Assembly (NCBI RefSeq): GCF_029962835.1
Contig: NC_080574.1
Span: forward strand, 27,750,001 to 27,814,000
Direction: 5' to 3'
DNA from: Magnolia sinica
Lineage: Eukaryota; Streptophyta; Magnoliopsida; Magnoliales; Magnoliaceae
Length of the DNA stretch: 64,000 bases
Position numbers and translations under genes: made by a program. The number at the start of each line of letters is the position of its first letter. Within the stretch, counting starts at the first letter, position 1. Shown here in pieces: positions 22,196 to 33,725 of this stretch. A model generated the notes under the pieces. It did not search any database, was not told the origin of the DNA, and worked only from the letters and a program-made list of their open reading frames with translations.

Positions 22196-22650
22196 CTGGA
22201 TCCACCTAAGCGGCATGCTTTGGAACGAGCGTGGATTGCGGACCGGATGGCGAGGCTTTCGGGGGGACTTCCTGTGACCAGCTATTTGGGGCTGATGTTT
22301 GTGATCCATGCATCCACCTTTTTTACAGTTTACGTTTTGGCAGGGGTCCAAAACTAAAGTAGATTCAAAGCTCAAGTTGGCCACCCGCCCCCCGGAAAAA
22401 GTGGGTAGGGATATGTCTACTGTTGAAACCTTTTTAAGTGTACTGCAACATTTTTATGTCATCTTATTGTTCATAAGATCATTACATGAATTGGAAATAC
22501 AAAAATATTAGTCTGATCCAAAATTTATGAGGCCTCGCAAGCATACTTGAGTTTTGGATCTATCTCATTTTTAGGTCCATGTCTTGACATAAGGGGAAAA
22601 ACGTACGCATAAAACAAATTTCTCGCAAACATCAGAGTGGGCCGACCTAG
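22196..22650. repeat. FB-A foldback repeat, TTTGTGAGAAATCC core type
   Basis: GCATCCACCTTTTTTACAG, CTCAAGTTGGCCACCC and GGGATATGTCTACTGTTGAAAC match the copy at 42640. The right arm ends CAAATTTCTCGCAAACATCAG. It is in reverse loop orientation (CTGATCCAAAATTTATG). Confidence 0.65.
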
Positions 22651-22654
22651 CTAT

Positions 22655-23010
22655 CCATCACAAAGTATCCAAATCTCAAAGTGGACCGCACCAAAGGAAA
22701 CCATGGGAATTGAACGCCTACTGTTGAAAGTTTCCTGAGCACTTGGTAAGTTTGGATCGACCTGATATTTATGCTTCCCTTGGTCCATGTCTGTGAGACC
22801 TCATGAACAGGTTGGATGACAAATAAACATCACCATATATCCTAGGAAGGTTTCCACGGCAGGCATCATTATCCACACCATTTCCTGTAGTGTGGTCCAC
22901 TTGAACTTTAGATATGCTTCAATTTTAAGATCTTACCATAAAATAAGCTGATAAAAAAGATAAACGGCGTGGATAAGACACATATATCACAGTGGCCCCA
23001 CAGAGTTCAC
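22655..23010. repeat. FB-A foldback repeat, left tip missing
   Basis: It begins inside the left arm (AAATCTCAAAGTGGACCGCACC). The plus loop (TTTGGATCGACCTGATATTT) and right arm (GTGTGGTCCACTTGAAC ... GACACATATATCACAGTGG) follow. Direct contact with the preceding copy suggests insertion into it or a deletion between them. Confidence 0.7.
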
Positions 23011-23422
23011 TAAGCAAGAAATCATTACGGGTTTGAAATTGGTTGGGTCGAGTTCGGGAAAACTGGGCCAGGGCCTCACCTAATCGGCTCCCGTGAATTG
23101 CATGGTAGAGCCATCTCTTTGCAGTACACATGATAAGAGTGTTGTGCAAATCAGACCAGCTCATAGGCAGGATATTTGAATGGACGGTTTATGTCTTAAA
23201 AAGTACACCTATTTGTCCTATTGATCCGGTCCGTGATCATTAAATTGACGGTGGAAAGCAAAAAAGCTAACGGTCAAATATCCAATTGGATAAACCGTAG
23301 GAATTAATGGGTACGATTGTCTCATGATTGGTTTTGTTTTGAATGTGAGCCACCCGTCCTGCTGACCGTATATGGGTGGACCCAATTGATGCATGACGGT
23401 GGGAATGCGGATTGCATACTGA
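23011..23422. other. Intergenic; no gene seen
   Basis: No supported coding or repeat structure. Confidence 0.4.
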
Positions 23423-23916
23423 CATTGCCCTTAGGTAGTCGCTACTGCATGGTGATATCTGGGCCCGCCATAATGTATGTATTTTATCCACACCATTTAT
23501 CCAGATTTTCAGCTCATTCTACGGCAAGAACCCAAAAATGAGACAGATCCAAACCTCAGGTGGACAACACCACACGAAAAAGTGGTGATTAAACAGCCAA
23601 CATGAAAAACTTCTTGAGGGCCACAAAAGTTTTGGATCAAGCTGATATTTGTGTTTCCTTTCATCCAGTCATGTGTTACCTAATTAACAGGTTGTATGGA
23701 AAATAAACATCGTAGTGGCCCCTAGGAAGTTCTTAACAGTAGGTGTTCAATCACCACTGTTATCGTGTGGTGTGGTCTACTTGAGATTTGGATCCACCTA
23801 ATTTTTTGAATCACGCATTAAAATGATCCGGAAAAATAGATGAACGGAATGGATAAAACACATACATCATTATGGGGCCCACGGAGCACCGTCCAGTAGC
23901 GATAGGCAATCAGCGT
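23423..23916. repeat. FB-A foldback repeat, ATTGCC...CGCTACTG end type
   Basis: The left end is CATTGCCCTTAGGTAGTCGC then TACTGCATGGTG. The right end in reverse complement is GATTGCCTATCGCTACTGG then ACGGTGCTCC. The core arms are complete and the loop is plus (AAAGTTTTGGATCAAGCTG). Confidence 0.85.
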
Positions 23917-24440
23917 CCCTGGAGAGATTGCTCTATCATATTCCATTTTTCCAGTCCACCGTATCATTTTTTTTTTCCCTTTTATAATACTATGTGATTA
24001 GTAGTTTTAATACAACATTAATTGCTACGTGACTATGTGTCATGTCTGGGGCCAGCATTATGTTATGTGACCTGAAAGTCAGGCTAGTCAGTTGGTAATC
24101 AGGTGGGCCACACAAGTACGAGAAAAAGACAACTTAAATAATTAACTATCGATCAATTTTCAATATATTTGCGTACATGGCCCATCTGAGACCGGACAAA
24201 TGCGCCTCTCCGCCCACTGCGAATACACGATGGGGCACACCAAATGACCGGCCTGGATCCCTCACACACTCAGTGAGACTAGGTTGCATAACAGCCATAC
24301 CACAGATCCTTAGTCAGCAATCCTAGTCATCATCCTGGTGGGCCACCACAACAGTATAAGAGTTTACCTTATGCAGACGCCCACATGGCCATGATACGCA
24401 CGCAACTTGATGTGGTCCACCGGGTTCGGACACTTTGGAA
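23917..24440. other. Intergenic; no gene seen
   Basis: Nothing supported apart from isolated repeat words. Confidence 0.4.
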
Positions 24441-24840
24441 ACGGATTGGCTACTCCCCCTGCTACCAGCCAATGGCTGATGGTCGGTGCTCTGTGGGCCC
24501 CACCATGATGTATGTGTTTCATCCATTCCGTCTATCTATTTTTATAGATCAATTTATAGTATGAGACCAAAAATGAGGTATATTCTAATATCAAATGTAC
24601 CACATTAGAGGAAACAGTGTTGAATAAACTTTGGCCATTAAAAACTTTTTGGGGGCCATAAAAGTTTTGGATCAAGTTGATCTTTGTTTTTTCCCTTCAC
24701 CTGTGTATGTATGACCTAATCAATAGATTGAATGTCAAACAAACAATGCATTGAGCCTTAGGAGGATTTTAATTGTGGATATCTAATCACTATTGTTTTC
24801 CTCAGGTGTGGTTCACCTGAGATTTATATCTCTTGTGTTT
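24441..24840. repeat. FB-A foldback repeat, right end lost
   Basis: It starts at ACGGATTGGCTACTCCCC and reads through GTGGGCCCCACCATGATG, a plus loop (AAAGTTTTGGATCAAGTTG) and the inner right arm (GTGTGGTTCACCTGAGATTT). It then ends without its outer right arm. Confidence 0.75.
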
Positions 24841-25236
24841 TTCGGACCAAGGGTATCTCACGAATAATACTAAGTTATTTGACATGCCATATATTATTTC
24901 AAGAAAAGATAAGCTACTTTAGTCACCGAAGTTAGATTGACAATGGGGAATTTGTGAGATTCTATGTTATTGACAATCAGAAAATTATTTTTACTTTTAT
25001 TTTTATTATTTATAATAAGTTTTAGTTTTATTATAACTTTCATCATATGAGCTTTAGCAGTTATCTCAATCATTAAAAGTGCTTACAAAAATTAAAAGAA
25101 TAACATATTTGAGCCAAATAGGACACTTATTATTTTTTGCGAAAATCATGAATTCCAATAGAAATGTTGATCATTTATAAATAATAAGTTTAATATGTAT
25201 GGAAAGTTACAAATTTTAAGGAGTTTGATTTTTGAA
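24841..25236. other. AT-rich intergenic DNA; nothing recognised
   Basis: No supported feature. Confidence 0.4.
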
Positions 25237-25389
25237 CTTAATCTAAGCACTTTCTCCAATGGTAGTCTCTTGGGAGTTTTAACACCTGGTCATGGGTTCG
25301 AGTATCCATAAGTGGTGAAATCCCACTAAGGCATGAGTGTGTGGGGGTGTGTGTGCGTGTGTAAAATAATAATAATAATAATAATACAT
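25237..25389 (+). mobile_element. tRNA-like SINE
   Basis: It has an A-box-like ATGGTAGTCTCTTGGGAG, a B-box-like GGGTTCGAGTATCC, a GTGTGTGGGGGTGTGTG body end and an (AAT)n tail (25366-25387). Similar AT-rich 20-mers (TTTTAAGGAGTTTGATTTTT and TTTTAAAAGGTTTGATATTT) flank it and are probably decayed target duplications. Confidence 0.7.
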
Positions 25390-26109
25390 TTTAAAAGGTT
25401 TGATATTTATTTTTATCATTTATCAATTAAATTTTAATTTTCTATATATATATATATATAGTCTTATTTTCCCGGCGTCACATGTCCTACCATAAAGTGG
25501 ATATCATTATATGAATTTTCAAGTCCCGCTAGGTAGTCCAAGGAGACCCATTTCCACAGTACAACTGCACATGACATCATTCCAGGGTCTGTAGTCTATG
25601 ATACTTAATTGCACCTTTTTTCACCAACCCATGATACACGACCGGCCCACCTCCATTTTCCTTTAAAATGGACCCTTAATGGTTACACATCCATGCATTA
25701 GACATCAATCAATCATGCCAACATGGATGGTAGACGACAGATATTAATAAACATCGTTTTTCTTTTTTGGGGTGACGGATTCCAAATTAAAGTAGGAAAG
25801 ATGCTTTTGACAAAGGAAAAAAATGGTAGGTTGGGATTTGTGGTCCAGCACTAGTGTCCAAGTGGATGATGGTGATGTGTGTTCCTGATCGACGGCTCGG
25901 ATGTGACTATTTTTGTAAATGGATGCCGTCCGTGATTGCTGTATACAGTAATAGAATCACAGGGTGACGTGTAAGATGCCTTTGTTTGAGTATCTACAGA
26001 TGCAGCTTATGGTTTGGTTGTCTAGGCCGTTCATCTAATAGAGCCCGCCATAGATGGGGGCATGCCCAAAATATCTCCAAAAAATATCTCCTAGATTGAA
26101 TGGACACGG
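25390..26109. other. Intergenic; (TA)n at 25441-25460, otherwise nothing
   Basis: There is a short TA microsatellite and no supported gene or element. Confidence 0.45.
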
Positions 26110-26600
26110 TTTGGCTAGCGGCCCAACATGGTGTCAAAACTCTGTCAGTCTTACCGTAATATATGTGTTTTATCTATACTATCCATCCATTTTGTAATCT
26201 CATCTTAAGGCATGGACCGAAAAAATGAGTCAAATACAAGTCTTAGGTGGACCACACCACAGAAAACAGTGGGAATTGAATGATTACCGTTAATTTTTTT
26301 TTGGGTGCCACAAGTTTTGGATCGACCTGATTTGTGTTTCCCCTTCATCCAGGTCTGTGCCACCTCATCGATAGGTTGGATGGCAAATAAACATTACATT
26401 GTTCCCAGAGAATTTTTAATGGTAAGCGTTCAATAAAAACTGTTTTCCTATGGTGTGATCCACCTTAGTTTTGAATTTGCCTCGTTTTTGGGTTCATGCC
26501 AAAAAAATATGCTGCAAAATAGATAGACGGTGTGGATAAACCACATATATCATGATGGCCTCACAGAGCTTTGATAACAGGCAGCTGGCTGGGGTCGGGG
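26110..26600. repeat. FB-A foldback repeat, CAACATGGTGTCAAAACTC end type
   Basis: The left end is CCCAACATGGTGTCAAAACTC. The right end in reverse complement is GCCTGTTATCAAAGCTCTG. The core is complete with a plus loop (CAAGTTTTGGATCGACCTG). Confidence 0.8.
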
Positions 26601-26689
26601 TCACTGGCCAAACCGCGTCCATTGGAATATCCACAATCCAATGTGGAGTCCATCTGATCAACGGTTTAGATCAGCGAATCATGGTCCAC

Positions 26690-27018
26690 TGGCATTAAGT
26701 ACGGCAGGCATTATAATGGCTCGATGCATGAGGACCCAATGAAACCACTGTATATTAATAACTTGCCACTTGAAGACTAGGCCCACTACAAAGTGGACAC
26801 TTGTTTGCTTAAATAGGCTCAATGGATATTTTTCATTTTAACCGTCCAATAAATGTCTACCAATCGACGGTAAGATGATCAAACAGGTATAAGTTTTGGT
26901 TCACGATACATCTGAACTGAGACATGTAATTTGGACAGTTCAATTGAATTACTCGATGCCACATCCAAAGTATCAAGGGCCTGTGTATCATCCATCAAAC
27001 TCTGCCAGAGTATCAAGG
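26690..27018. repeat. FB-C repeat, left part missing
   Basis: It contains AAAGTGGACACTTGTTTGC, ACCGTCCAATAAATGTC and the right tip ATCAAACTCTGCCAGAGTAT, as in the copy at 28160-30355. Confidence 0.55.
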
Positions 27019-28159
27019 TTCTTTTCTTGGTAGTGAAGCCTTCTGAGTTCTGCCTTATGATTTCGATGTACGGTTCTGATGTATCCGCACAGAAATAATG
27101 TTCATGATGTGCTAGTCCATGCAAAGTTTAATCTGATGAGTTCCCTTGTGCATTACGGATGCCCCAAGAATCTCCTACCTTCAAGACGATTTTTAAAAAG
27201 TAGCAACGGTCCTGAAAAAGTGACAAATATGGACGGGTAGGATATATTGCAATCTTGAAGATTTCTGCTTTGCTAATCCTGACCATGGATATGACATTGT
27301 GGATGGATGATGCCCTGAAAATATTCCAGATTGGATGAGTCGATCTGTTTAACATTTGATCACTGCTTATCAAAGTTGACACAAGAAGGATGTGATGAGG
27401 TCCATCATTTTCTTGCATGAGAATAACTACTCCAATTCATAGAGTTCTCTAGATTCCTTAAGTTTCCGCGAAATCAAAATGGATAAAAATAAAAATATTT
27501 TTTTTAATAAATTTGAAATAAATTAAGTAAAAAATAATAATAATAAAGTTACATTCCTTTAAATGATGAGCTCTAGTACTAAGTTTTAAACTCAAACTCC
27601 CAAAAACGTGACTTATTATAAGTACTAAAATTATTATTTATAAATGGTATCCATTCTTATTAGATTTAATGGTTTTTTATTTAAAAAAATTAGTAACAGT
27701 TTAATTTAGCCTAACCACATTATTCTTCTAATTTTTCTACCCTTTCTTAGGACTTTTGATTATTGATATGATGAATCTTGTAAATCCAGCATGGGCAGGG
27801 TTGATTGTCTAAAGTAACTTCTCCTACCCAAAATCATATAAAATACATGGAAAAACTTATCCTGATCTGTGAAATATAACTGTTTTCAGGTTTTGACAGT
27901 TTAGATTATTTCCACCTACGATCGGGCTTTCTCCAGTCCATCCTTACTATGAAAGTATTTGCAACCTGCTCTACATTAAGAGGGTTGGAAAGTTCAAATC
28001 CGATTTATATTTTGGGCATCTCCCATCCAATGTGGGTTCGTTTAGATAAAGGAGTCGTGTCACTAAACGGTGGGCCCTGCATTTGTTGTTGCCCACCTAC
28101 GTTTATAGGCCTTTAATTTTTAATTTTTAGTTTTTAGTATTCTATCTTTTCACAATGAG
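27019..28159. other. Intergenic; no gene seen
   Basis: AT-rich, with no supported coding region, RNA gene or transposon end. Confidence 0.45.
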
Positions 28160-28689
28160 AGTTAGGTATTTGATACTGCAGCCGAGTTTGACTCTTGATG
28201 AATAGGCCCCACGAGACATACATTAAGTCAAATTAAGCTTGCAGTCGTTGAAGGAATTGGCTTTAAGTGACAGTCTTGAAAATCAGATTGGCTGAAGAAT
28301 ACTGACCTCTGATCAGTGGACACTTGTTTGTCGAGATCCTTTTTACATTTTTAACCATCCAATAAATATCCACCAATCTAATGTCTGATCAAGTAAGCCT
28401 AATTTTTTTATAAGAAAATGTACAAAAAAATGCCTAAGTATATAGAATTTGCATTCTGCTGCCTTTTTCAAAAAGCTACCTCAATTATCGCTATATTATC
28501 TTTCATAATTATATTAGAATGTCTACCAAACTAATAGCTAATCAAGTGAGCCTAGCTTATTATTAAGAATTTTACAAAAATTGGCTAATTATATGGAATT
28601 TACATTCTACTGCCTTGTGCTAAAAGCAACCTCATCTATAGCTATAATTATCTTTCCATACATTTGGCTGCATTTCTTTAATGGCCGGA

Positions 28690-28930
28690 GATGGGTTGGC
28701 TGCTTGGATGGGCCCATCATGATGCTTATTTAAAATTCACCCAAACTATTAGACATGTCATCTCATGGTAGGCCAAAGGCTTTAACTAAATGATCGCCCT
28801 CCAAACTTTTTCCCTTGATATGGTCCACTTAAATTACCAATAAGCCTGATTTTTAAGCATCCAGCCTAAATTTGAGTATGTCATCTAATAGTTAGAGTGG
28901 ATATCATATCATCATCATGGTTGACCTTAA
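28690..28930. repeat. Decayed FB-A-like repeat
   Basis: GGGCCCATCATGATGCTTAT at the left and TCATCATCATGGTTGACC at the right, with GATATGGTCCACTTAAAT between. It is a short diverged version. Confidence 0.45.
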
Positions 28931-29214
28931 AAAAATCAATGTTACACACTCTCCCAAGTTTTTTCTTTGGTGTGGCCCACGTAAATTAAGTTTGCATGAT
29001 TTTCTTTTGCTTTGAGTCCATGCCTTTCCAAGAGAGATTGTTAAAAAAAGAAAAGAAAATTATATGTGACATCACTCTTGAATATGATAAGGCCGCCACG
29101 ATGTTTATATTTTTATGTAAGATTTATTTTGACTATTAGATATCTAGTCCTATATTAAATTAAGGGATAAAACTCAAGCTAACCTATGATCCCTGTGGGC
29201 TATACTGATAGAAG

Positions 29215-29510
29215 AAGCTAGGAAAAAGAGGTCCATCTTTAATTTATATACAGCCTTCTATGATAATTGTATGAAATCTATCCTAACCATTAGATTCCAT
29301 TAAAGAATTTATGCCCACCGCCTAAAAATCATATCCATTATTGAATCATGTGGACTAAAAAGTTTTAAGGATGAACATGGCCCCCTTTCCAATAATGTGG
29401 GTCACCTGAATCATAGATAAGGTTGAATTTTGGTTCCATGTTTTAGGATGGGTGATTGACCTATGGTTGAGTGGATTTTACATAAACATCTTGGTGGGGC
29501 CTACTTGAGT
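29215..29510. repeat. Decayed FB-A-like repeat
   Basis: AATAATGTGGGTCACCTGAATC and ACATAAACATCTTGGTGGGG are core words of one arm. The other arm is weak. Confidence 0.4.
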
Positions 29511-29549
29511 CCCCTGACTCATTTCCTCACAACTAAGGTAGAGAATGAT

Positions 29550-30154
29550 TAGGGGTGTACATCTAGTCGAACCGAGTCGAGTTGGCCTTAGCTCGACTCG
29601 GCTCGGCCACTAGCTGACCTCAGCTCGAACTCGGCTCGGCTCGGTCCTCGAGCTTGATTGGCCAGCTCGGCTTGGTTCGGTTAGCAACTCGGATCAGTTC
29701 GAGCCAAGATCGAGCTGAGTTCACCCATGCATCATTTCCACAAATACTTGGTTTGCACCATTAAAATATCACTGTATGTAAAACAACAACAATGGTTTTA
29801 CACGCATTTTATCAAACACCTTGTAAGCAACATAAAAACCAAGAAAAAAAGAATATTTGTTTCATGTACATACCATCCTTGCAACTAGCCACACTTCGTG
29901 GAGTCATTTCATCAAACACTAGGTAAGCAACATCAATATCAAAGTAACCAAGTCAACGAATTGGTTCGATTCGAGCTGGGTTTGATCCGAGTCGAGTCGA
30001 GCTGGGGCTAACTCGAACTCGGCTCAAACTCATTTTCGAGCTTAAAAAATTAGCTCGACTCGGCTCGAACTCAACTTCAAATTGAGTCGAATTGAGCTTT
30101 TTTGAGTTGAGTTGAGCGAGCTAACCGGGCTACCTCGGTTTGTGTACACCTCTA
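29550..30154. mobile_element. hAT-type MITE, 605 bp, with 8-bp target duplication AGAATGAT
   Basis: AGAATGAT occurs at 29542-29549 and at 30155-30162. Ends are TAGGGGTGTACATC and, in reverse complement, TAGAGGTGTACACAAACC. Subterminal regions are filled with CTCGACTCGGCTCG-like words. There is no transposase. The 8-bp duplication and TA-GGGTG ends fit the hAT superfamily. Confidence 0.92.
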
Positions 30155-30369
30155 AGAATGATAATTATATTGATTATTGAGGTAGTTTTTATAAAAAGCT
30201 GCCCAAATGTAAATTTTATATTAATTAGGTAGTTTTTTATAAAAATTTTATATGAGTACTTGAATTTGAATCACTTGTACTCCAAGTTGCAATTTCTAAT
30301 TGACGTATAGGAGCCAGCGTATCATCCATCCATCACACTCTGCCAGAGTATCGAACTTTTTCGTGAGAG

Positions 30370-30826
30370 GATTTGGTGTTACCTTAGCCCTTACCATGTA
30401 CGGCTCACCTTGATGAATATGTTGTATATCCACACCGTCTATCCGTTTTCTAGCTCATTTTATAAGGTGATCCCAAAAATGAAGCAGATTCAGACCTAAG
30501 GTGGACGACTATTGGAAACAGTGGTGAATGACCATTTTAAAAAAATTGCAGGCCACAAAAAAATTGGATTAGGCTTATCTTTTTATTTTCCGTTCATCCA
30601 GATCTGCTTGACCTTATCAACAGGTTGGATGGCAAATAAACATCACAGTGGACCTTAGGAAGTTTTTAAATCACCACTGCTTTCTTTGGTGTGGTCCATC
30701 TGAGATATGGATTTGTTTAATTTTTAGGACAGCATCCAAAATAAGCTGGAAAAACGGATGGACGGCATGGATATACATCACATCATCAAGGTGGGCCCCA
30801 CAGTAAGGGTAACACACCTAATCGGA
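30370..30826. repeat. FB-A foldback repeat, GATTAGGTGTTACC end type
   Basis: The left end is GGATTTGGTGTTACCTTAGC. The right end in reverse complement is CCGATTAGGTGTGTTACCCT. The core is complete with a plus loop. The copy at 43204 has the same end type. Confidence 0.85.
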
Positions 30827-31989
30827 TCCCAACCTTTTCTCTTTCATAATATAAATCTAAGACTAATCTGCCCTCTTGATGAGGTTCCCACAAAAAGCTA
30901 TTCCTCTTTTTTTTTTTAAAAGCCTATGCTTTAGGCTCTACACACCCAATTGAGGAACATTTCGAATGGATAGGATACTGCAAGCTCTTTAGTTGTTGGT
31001 GGTGACTCTCCAGCCTAACACATGGCATAGAAGCTTGGCAATCCAGACCAACTGATGGATGGAACATCACCAAAAAATGACACTAATAAGATGATAGTAA
31101 CCGTCCGATTTTTCCCTTATAATTGGACAACAACCATTTTACCCTTAACCATTCATTTGATACCCAACAATAGGGTCAGTCAAGTTTTCTTGATCAGAGT
31201 GATTTTAAATATACGCTCCATCCACAATATGGCCCACAGTTTGAATGGTCTGGATGGCTGTACATAGTACAACATGAGAGGAGGATCACTCACCACCGTT
31301 TTAAAATGGTGGTGAACAATCACAGGAGTCTACCGTTTATTTTGGATAGAAGACGGAGGTTAGGCAATGGTGCAGCTCCCCTCTTCTTGTTTCTTATCTA
31401 TTTTCGTAATATCCTACTCAAAGATGTCTGATTTTGACACTTTTTTTTCATACGGAGGAATAAATAATAACCGTAACTAATTGCATGATTGAGCTCGCTT
31501 TTCATAGAAATTTACCAAAAGTTCCTCCATTTATAGCTATCACCAGCCCAGTGCATGCGCGATCAGCACGCCTATGATGAAATATATTTATTTATTATTA
31601 CAAACCATACTATGGTTAGCTGGTCCACTCATCAGATGGGCTGCACCTCCATGAAGATTGCCTGGATCGATAATCAGGCTCGTCCATTAATCAGATGGGC
31701 CGTATGATTTGTCTTAGATACTTGGATGACCGTTGATTTTTGAGAGTTTCGATGGTATGGCCCGGTTGATGAGGCAGAAGGGCCTGTTGTGTGCTAGGTG
31801 ATTTTTATGGTTGGGCCCACCTTTTGGATGGTTGGTGTCCTTTATTCATGACACGTTGACAGGAGTTGCATTATAGCTTTGGTCGTATGTGATCATTTGT
31901 ATTAACATGCAACGCTGACAATGCTACTCCATTTTCCTGTTCCTGCAAAATTGTGACATAGGCAAGAGCCAAGAAGGACGCGGTTTTCC
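30827..31989. other. Intergenic; no gene seen
   Basis: Open frames here are short and unrecognised. No element ends can be supported. Confidence 0.45.
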
Positions 31990-32345
31990 AACAAAAAGCT
32001 CTGTGGAACCTGTCGTGTGTGGGTGAGACATCCCCTCCGTCCATGATTCGTGCCAGCTCATGTTACAACGTGAGACTGAAAATCAGGTCCGTAGAAAATT
32101 CAAGTGGGCCATACCCCGGGGAACATTAAGGATGGGAATGCCTAACAATGAAACTTTTCTTAGGTCCAAGGTGATGTTTATATTCCATCCAACCCGTTTT
32201 ATAAGATGGGCCCCACTAGGATTAAGGAAAAATAAAAACTAATAACATGGTGATCCAGTATTTTGGTGGGCCCCAAAAGTGGGCGTCTCATCCCCACTTT
32301 TTACTGTGGGTGACCCACTTGAGTTTGAAATGACTGTTAAGTCCA
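31990..32345. repeat. FB-A-like foldback repeat, second core type, right part short
   Basis: GTGGGTGAGACATCCCCTCC, TGATTCGTGCCAGCTCATG and TGATGTTTATATTCCATCC match the copy at 21066. It runs into the next copy at 32366. Confidence 0.6.
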
Positions 32346-32365
32346 CCAGTGTGACACGGACATAA

Positions 32366-32964
32366 ATTGTGTAGTCAGAAGCTCACCAGGCTATAGCGTG
32401 GTGTGCATTCTTTGTGGGGTCCACTGTGATATATGTGTTTTATCCATGCTATTCATCCATTTCCAGTCCATTTTAGGTCATGCATCCAAAATTGAAGCAT
32501 ATCCAAAGCATAAGTAAACCACATCAGAGAAAACATTGGAAATAATTGTACGACTTGTGCCCAAAATTAAAGAAAATCAAAAGCTCAAGTAAACCACGTT
32601 GCAGAAAATAATGCAAACCTTGTCGTTGAAACCTTCTTAAGGGCCATGATGATGTTTATTTGTCATCCAAACAATTCATAAGGTCATGTAAACCTGGATG
32701 AACGGAAAACACAAATATCAGCTTAATCTAAAAACATCTGTGTGCCTGGAGATGTTTTCTACGGTAGGGTAGGTGATTAATTGCTACTATTTACTATGGT
32801 GTGGTCCACTTGAGCTTTGGATATGCTTCAATTTTGAGCTCATGCCCTCAAATGAACTAAAAAAAATGATGAACAACATGGATAAAACACATACATCACG
32901 GTAGGGGCGCACAGAGAATACACACCATCTATTGCATGGTGAGCTACTCACTACACAATCGGCA
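32366..32964. repeat. FB-A foldback repeat, ATTGTGTAGT...GCTCACC end type
   Basis: The left end is ATTGTGTAGTCAGAAGCTC then GGTGTGCATTCTTTGTGG. The right end in reverse complement is CGATTGTGTAGTGAGTAGC then GGTGTGTATTCTCTGTG. The loop is in reverse orientation. An internal duplication of about 60 bp (CTCAAGTAAACCACGTTGC repeats the preceding arm segment) makes it longer than usual. Confidence 0.85.
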
Positions 32965-33515
32965 TCCAAATGACACATCCTAAAAGGGCAAGCCATGTGA
33001 CATGGTGATCGGACCAGGTAATCTCATGATGGGGCCCACTTTGCACTATTGCCACATCCACCACGTGAGACACATTGGTGGGAGAAACGTAACAGCATGT
33101 TAATCTTAGCATCTATGGTTGTGATCACCCGTTTCAATCTTCACATGGGCCATGCAGAGTGATTAGTAAACCATCACATGGGCCCCATTCAAATTATTCG
33201 AGTAGACATTTTCATTGTTCGAAATCTGCATAGCTTCAAATGTTGCCAATCAAATGACATTGTATTCCAACCAAGATCACGGGCAAATATCACATCATCT
33301 AATCTACAAAACATCGTACCACCGGCATACAAAACAGCTATGATTGACCCCTCCGCATAAGGTCTAAAATTCAAAATCATATACTTAAACTAGTACTACA
33401 ACGGATCTTTCCCTTGTCACCTTCTGTAAAATTAAAATCAACACCTCAAATATCTGCAAATATCCAATATTGCTCATGAAAACACTTTATGATATCATGT
33501 CAGTACCATTCATTT
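32965..33515. other. Intergenic; no gene seen
   Basis: No supported feature. Confidence 0.4.
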
Positions 33516-33531
33516 AAATTCAGATGGACCC

Positions 33532-33709
33532 ACACCCAGATCCATAGCTCAACTGGCAGACTGAGTGGAGATACCTCGTTTCAACACTTGAGGTCTTGGT
33601 ATCAATCCCTAGTGGGGATGGCTAACATGGAGTGTGTGTAGTGACATGGGTGTGTACTAACAAGCTAACTGTAAAAATAAAAAATAAAATAAAATAAAAT
33701 AAAAATTAA
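33532..33709 (+). mobile_element. tRNA-derived SINE with 16-bp target duplication
   Basis: AAATTCAGATGGACCC stands at 33516-33531 and again at 33710-33725. The body has an A-box-like TAGCTCAACTGGCAGACTGA, a B-box-like GGTATCAATCCC and a (AAAAT)n tail. The perfect duplication points to a recent insertion on the plus strand. Confidence 0.9.
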
Positions 33710-33725
33710 AAATTCAGATGGACCC

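Larger units (their letters stand above)
28160..30355. repeat. FB-C element split by later insertions
   Basis: The left tip region is GGTATTTGATACTGCAGCCG and the right tip is CACTCTGCCAGAGTATC at about 30338. Between them lie AAGTGACAGTCTTGAAAATC and GTGGACACTTGTTTGTCGAG (FB-C words), decayed FB-A-like DNA (28690-28930 and 29215-29510), and the hAT MITE at 29550. AT-rich GGTAGTTTTTTATAAAAA words lie on both sides of the insertions. Confidence 0.5.
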
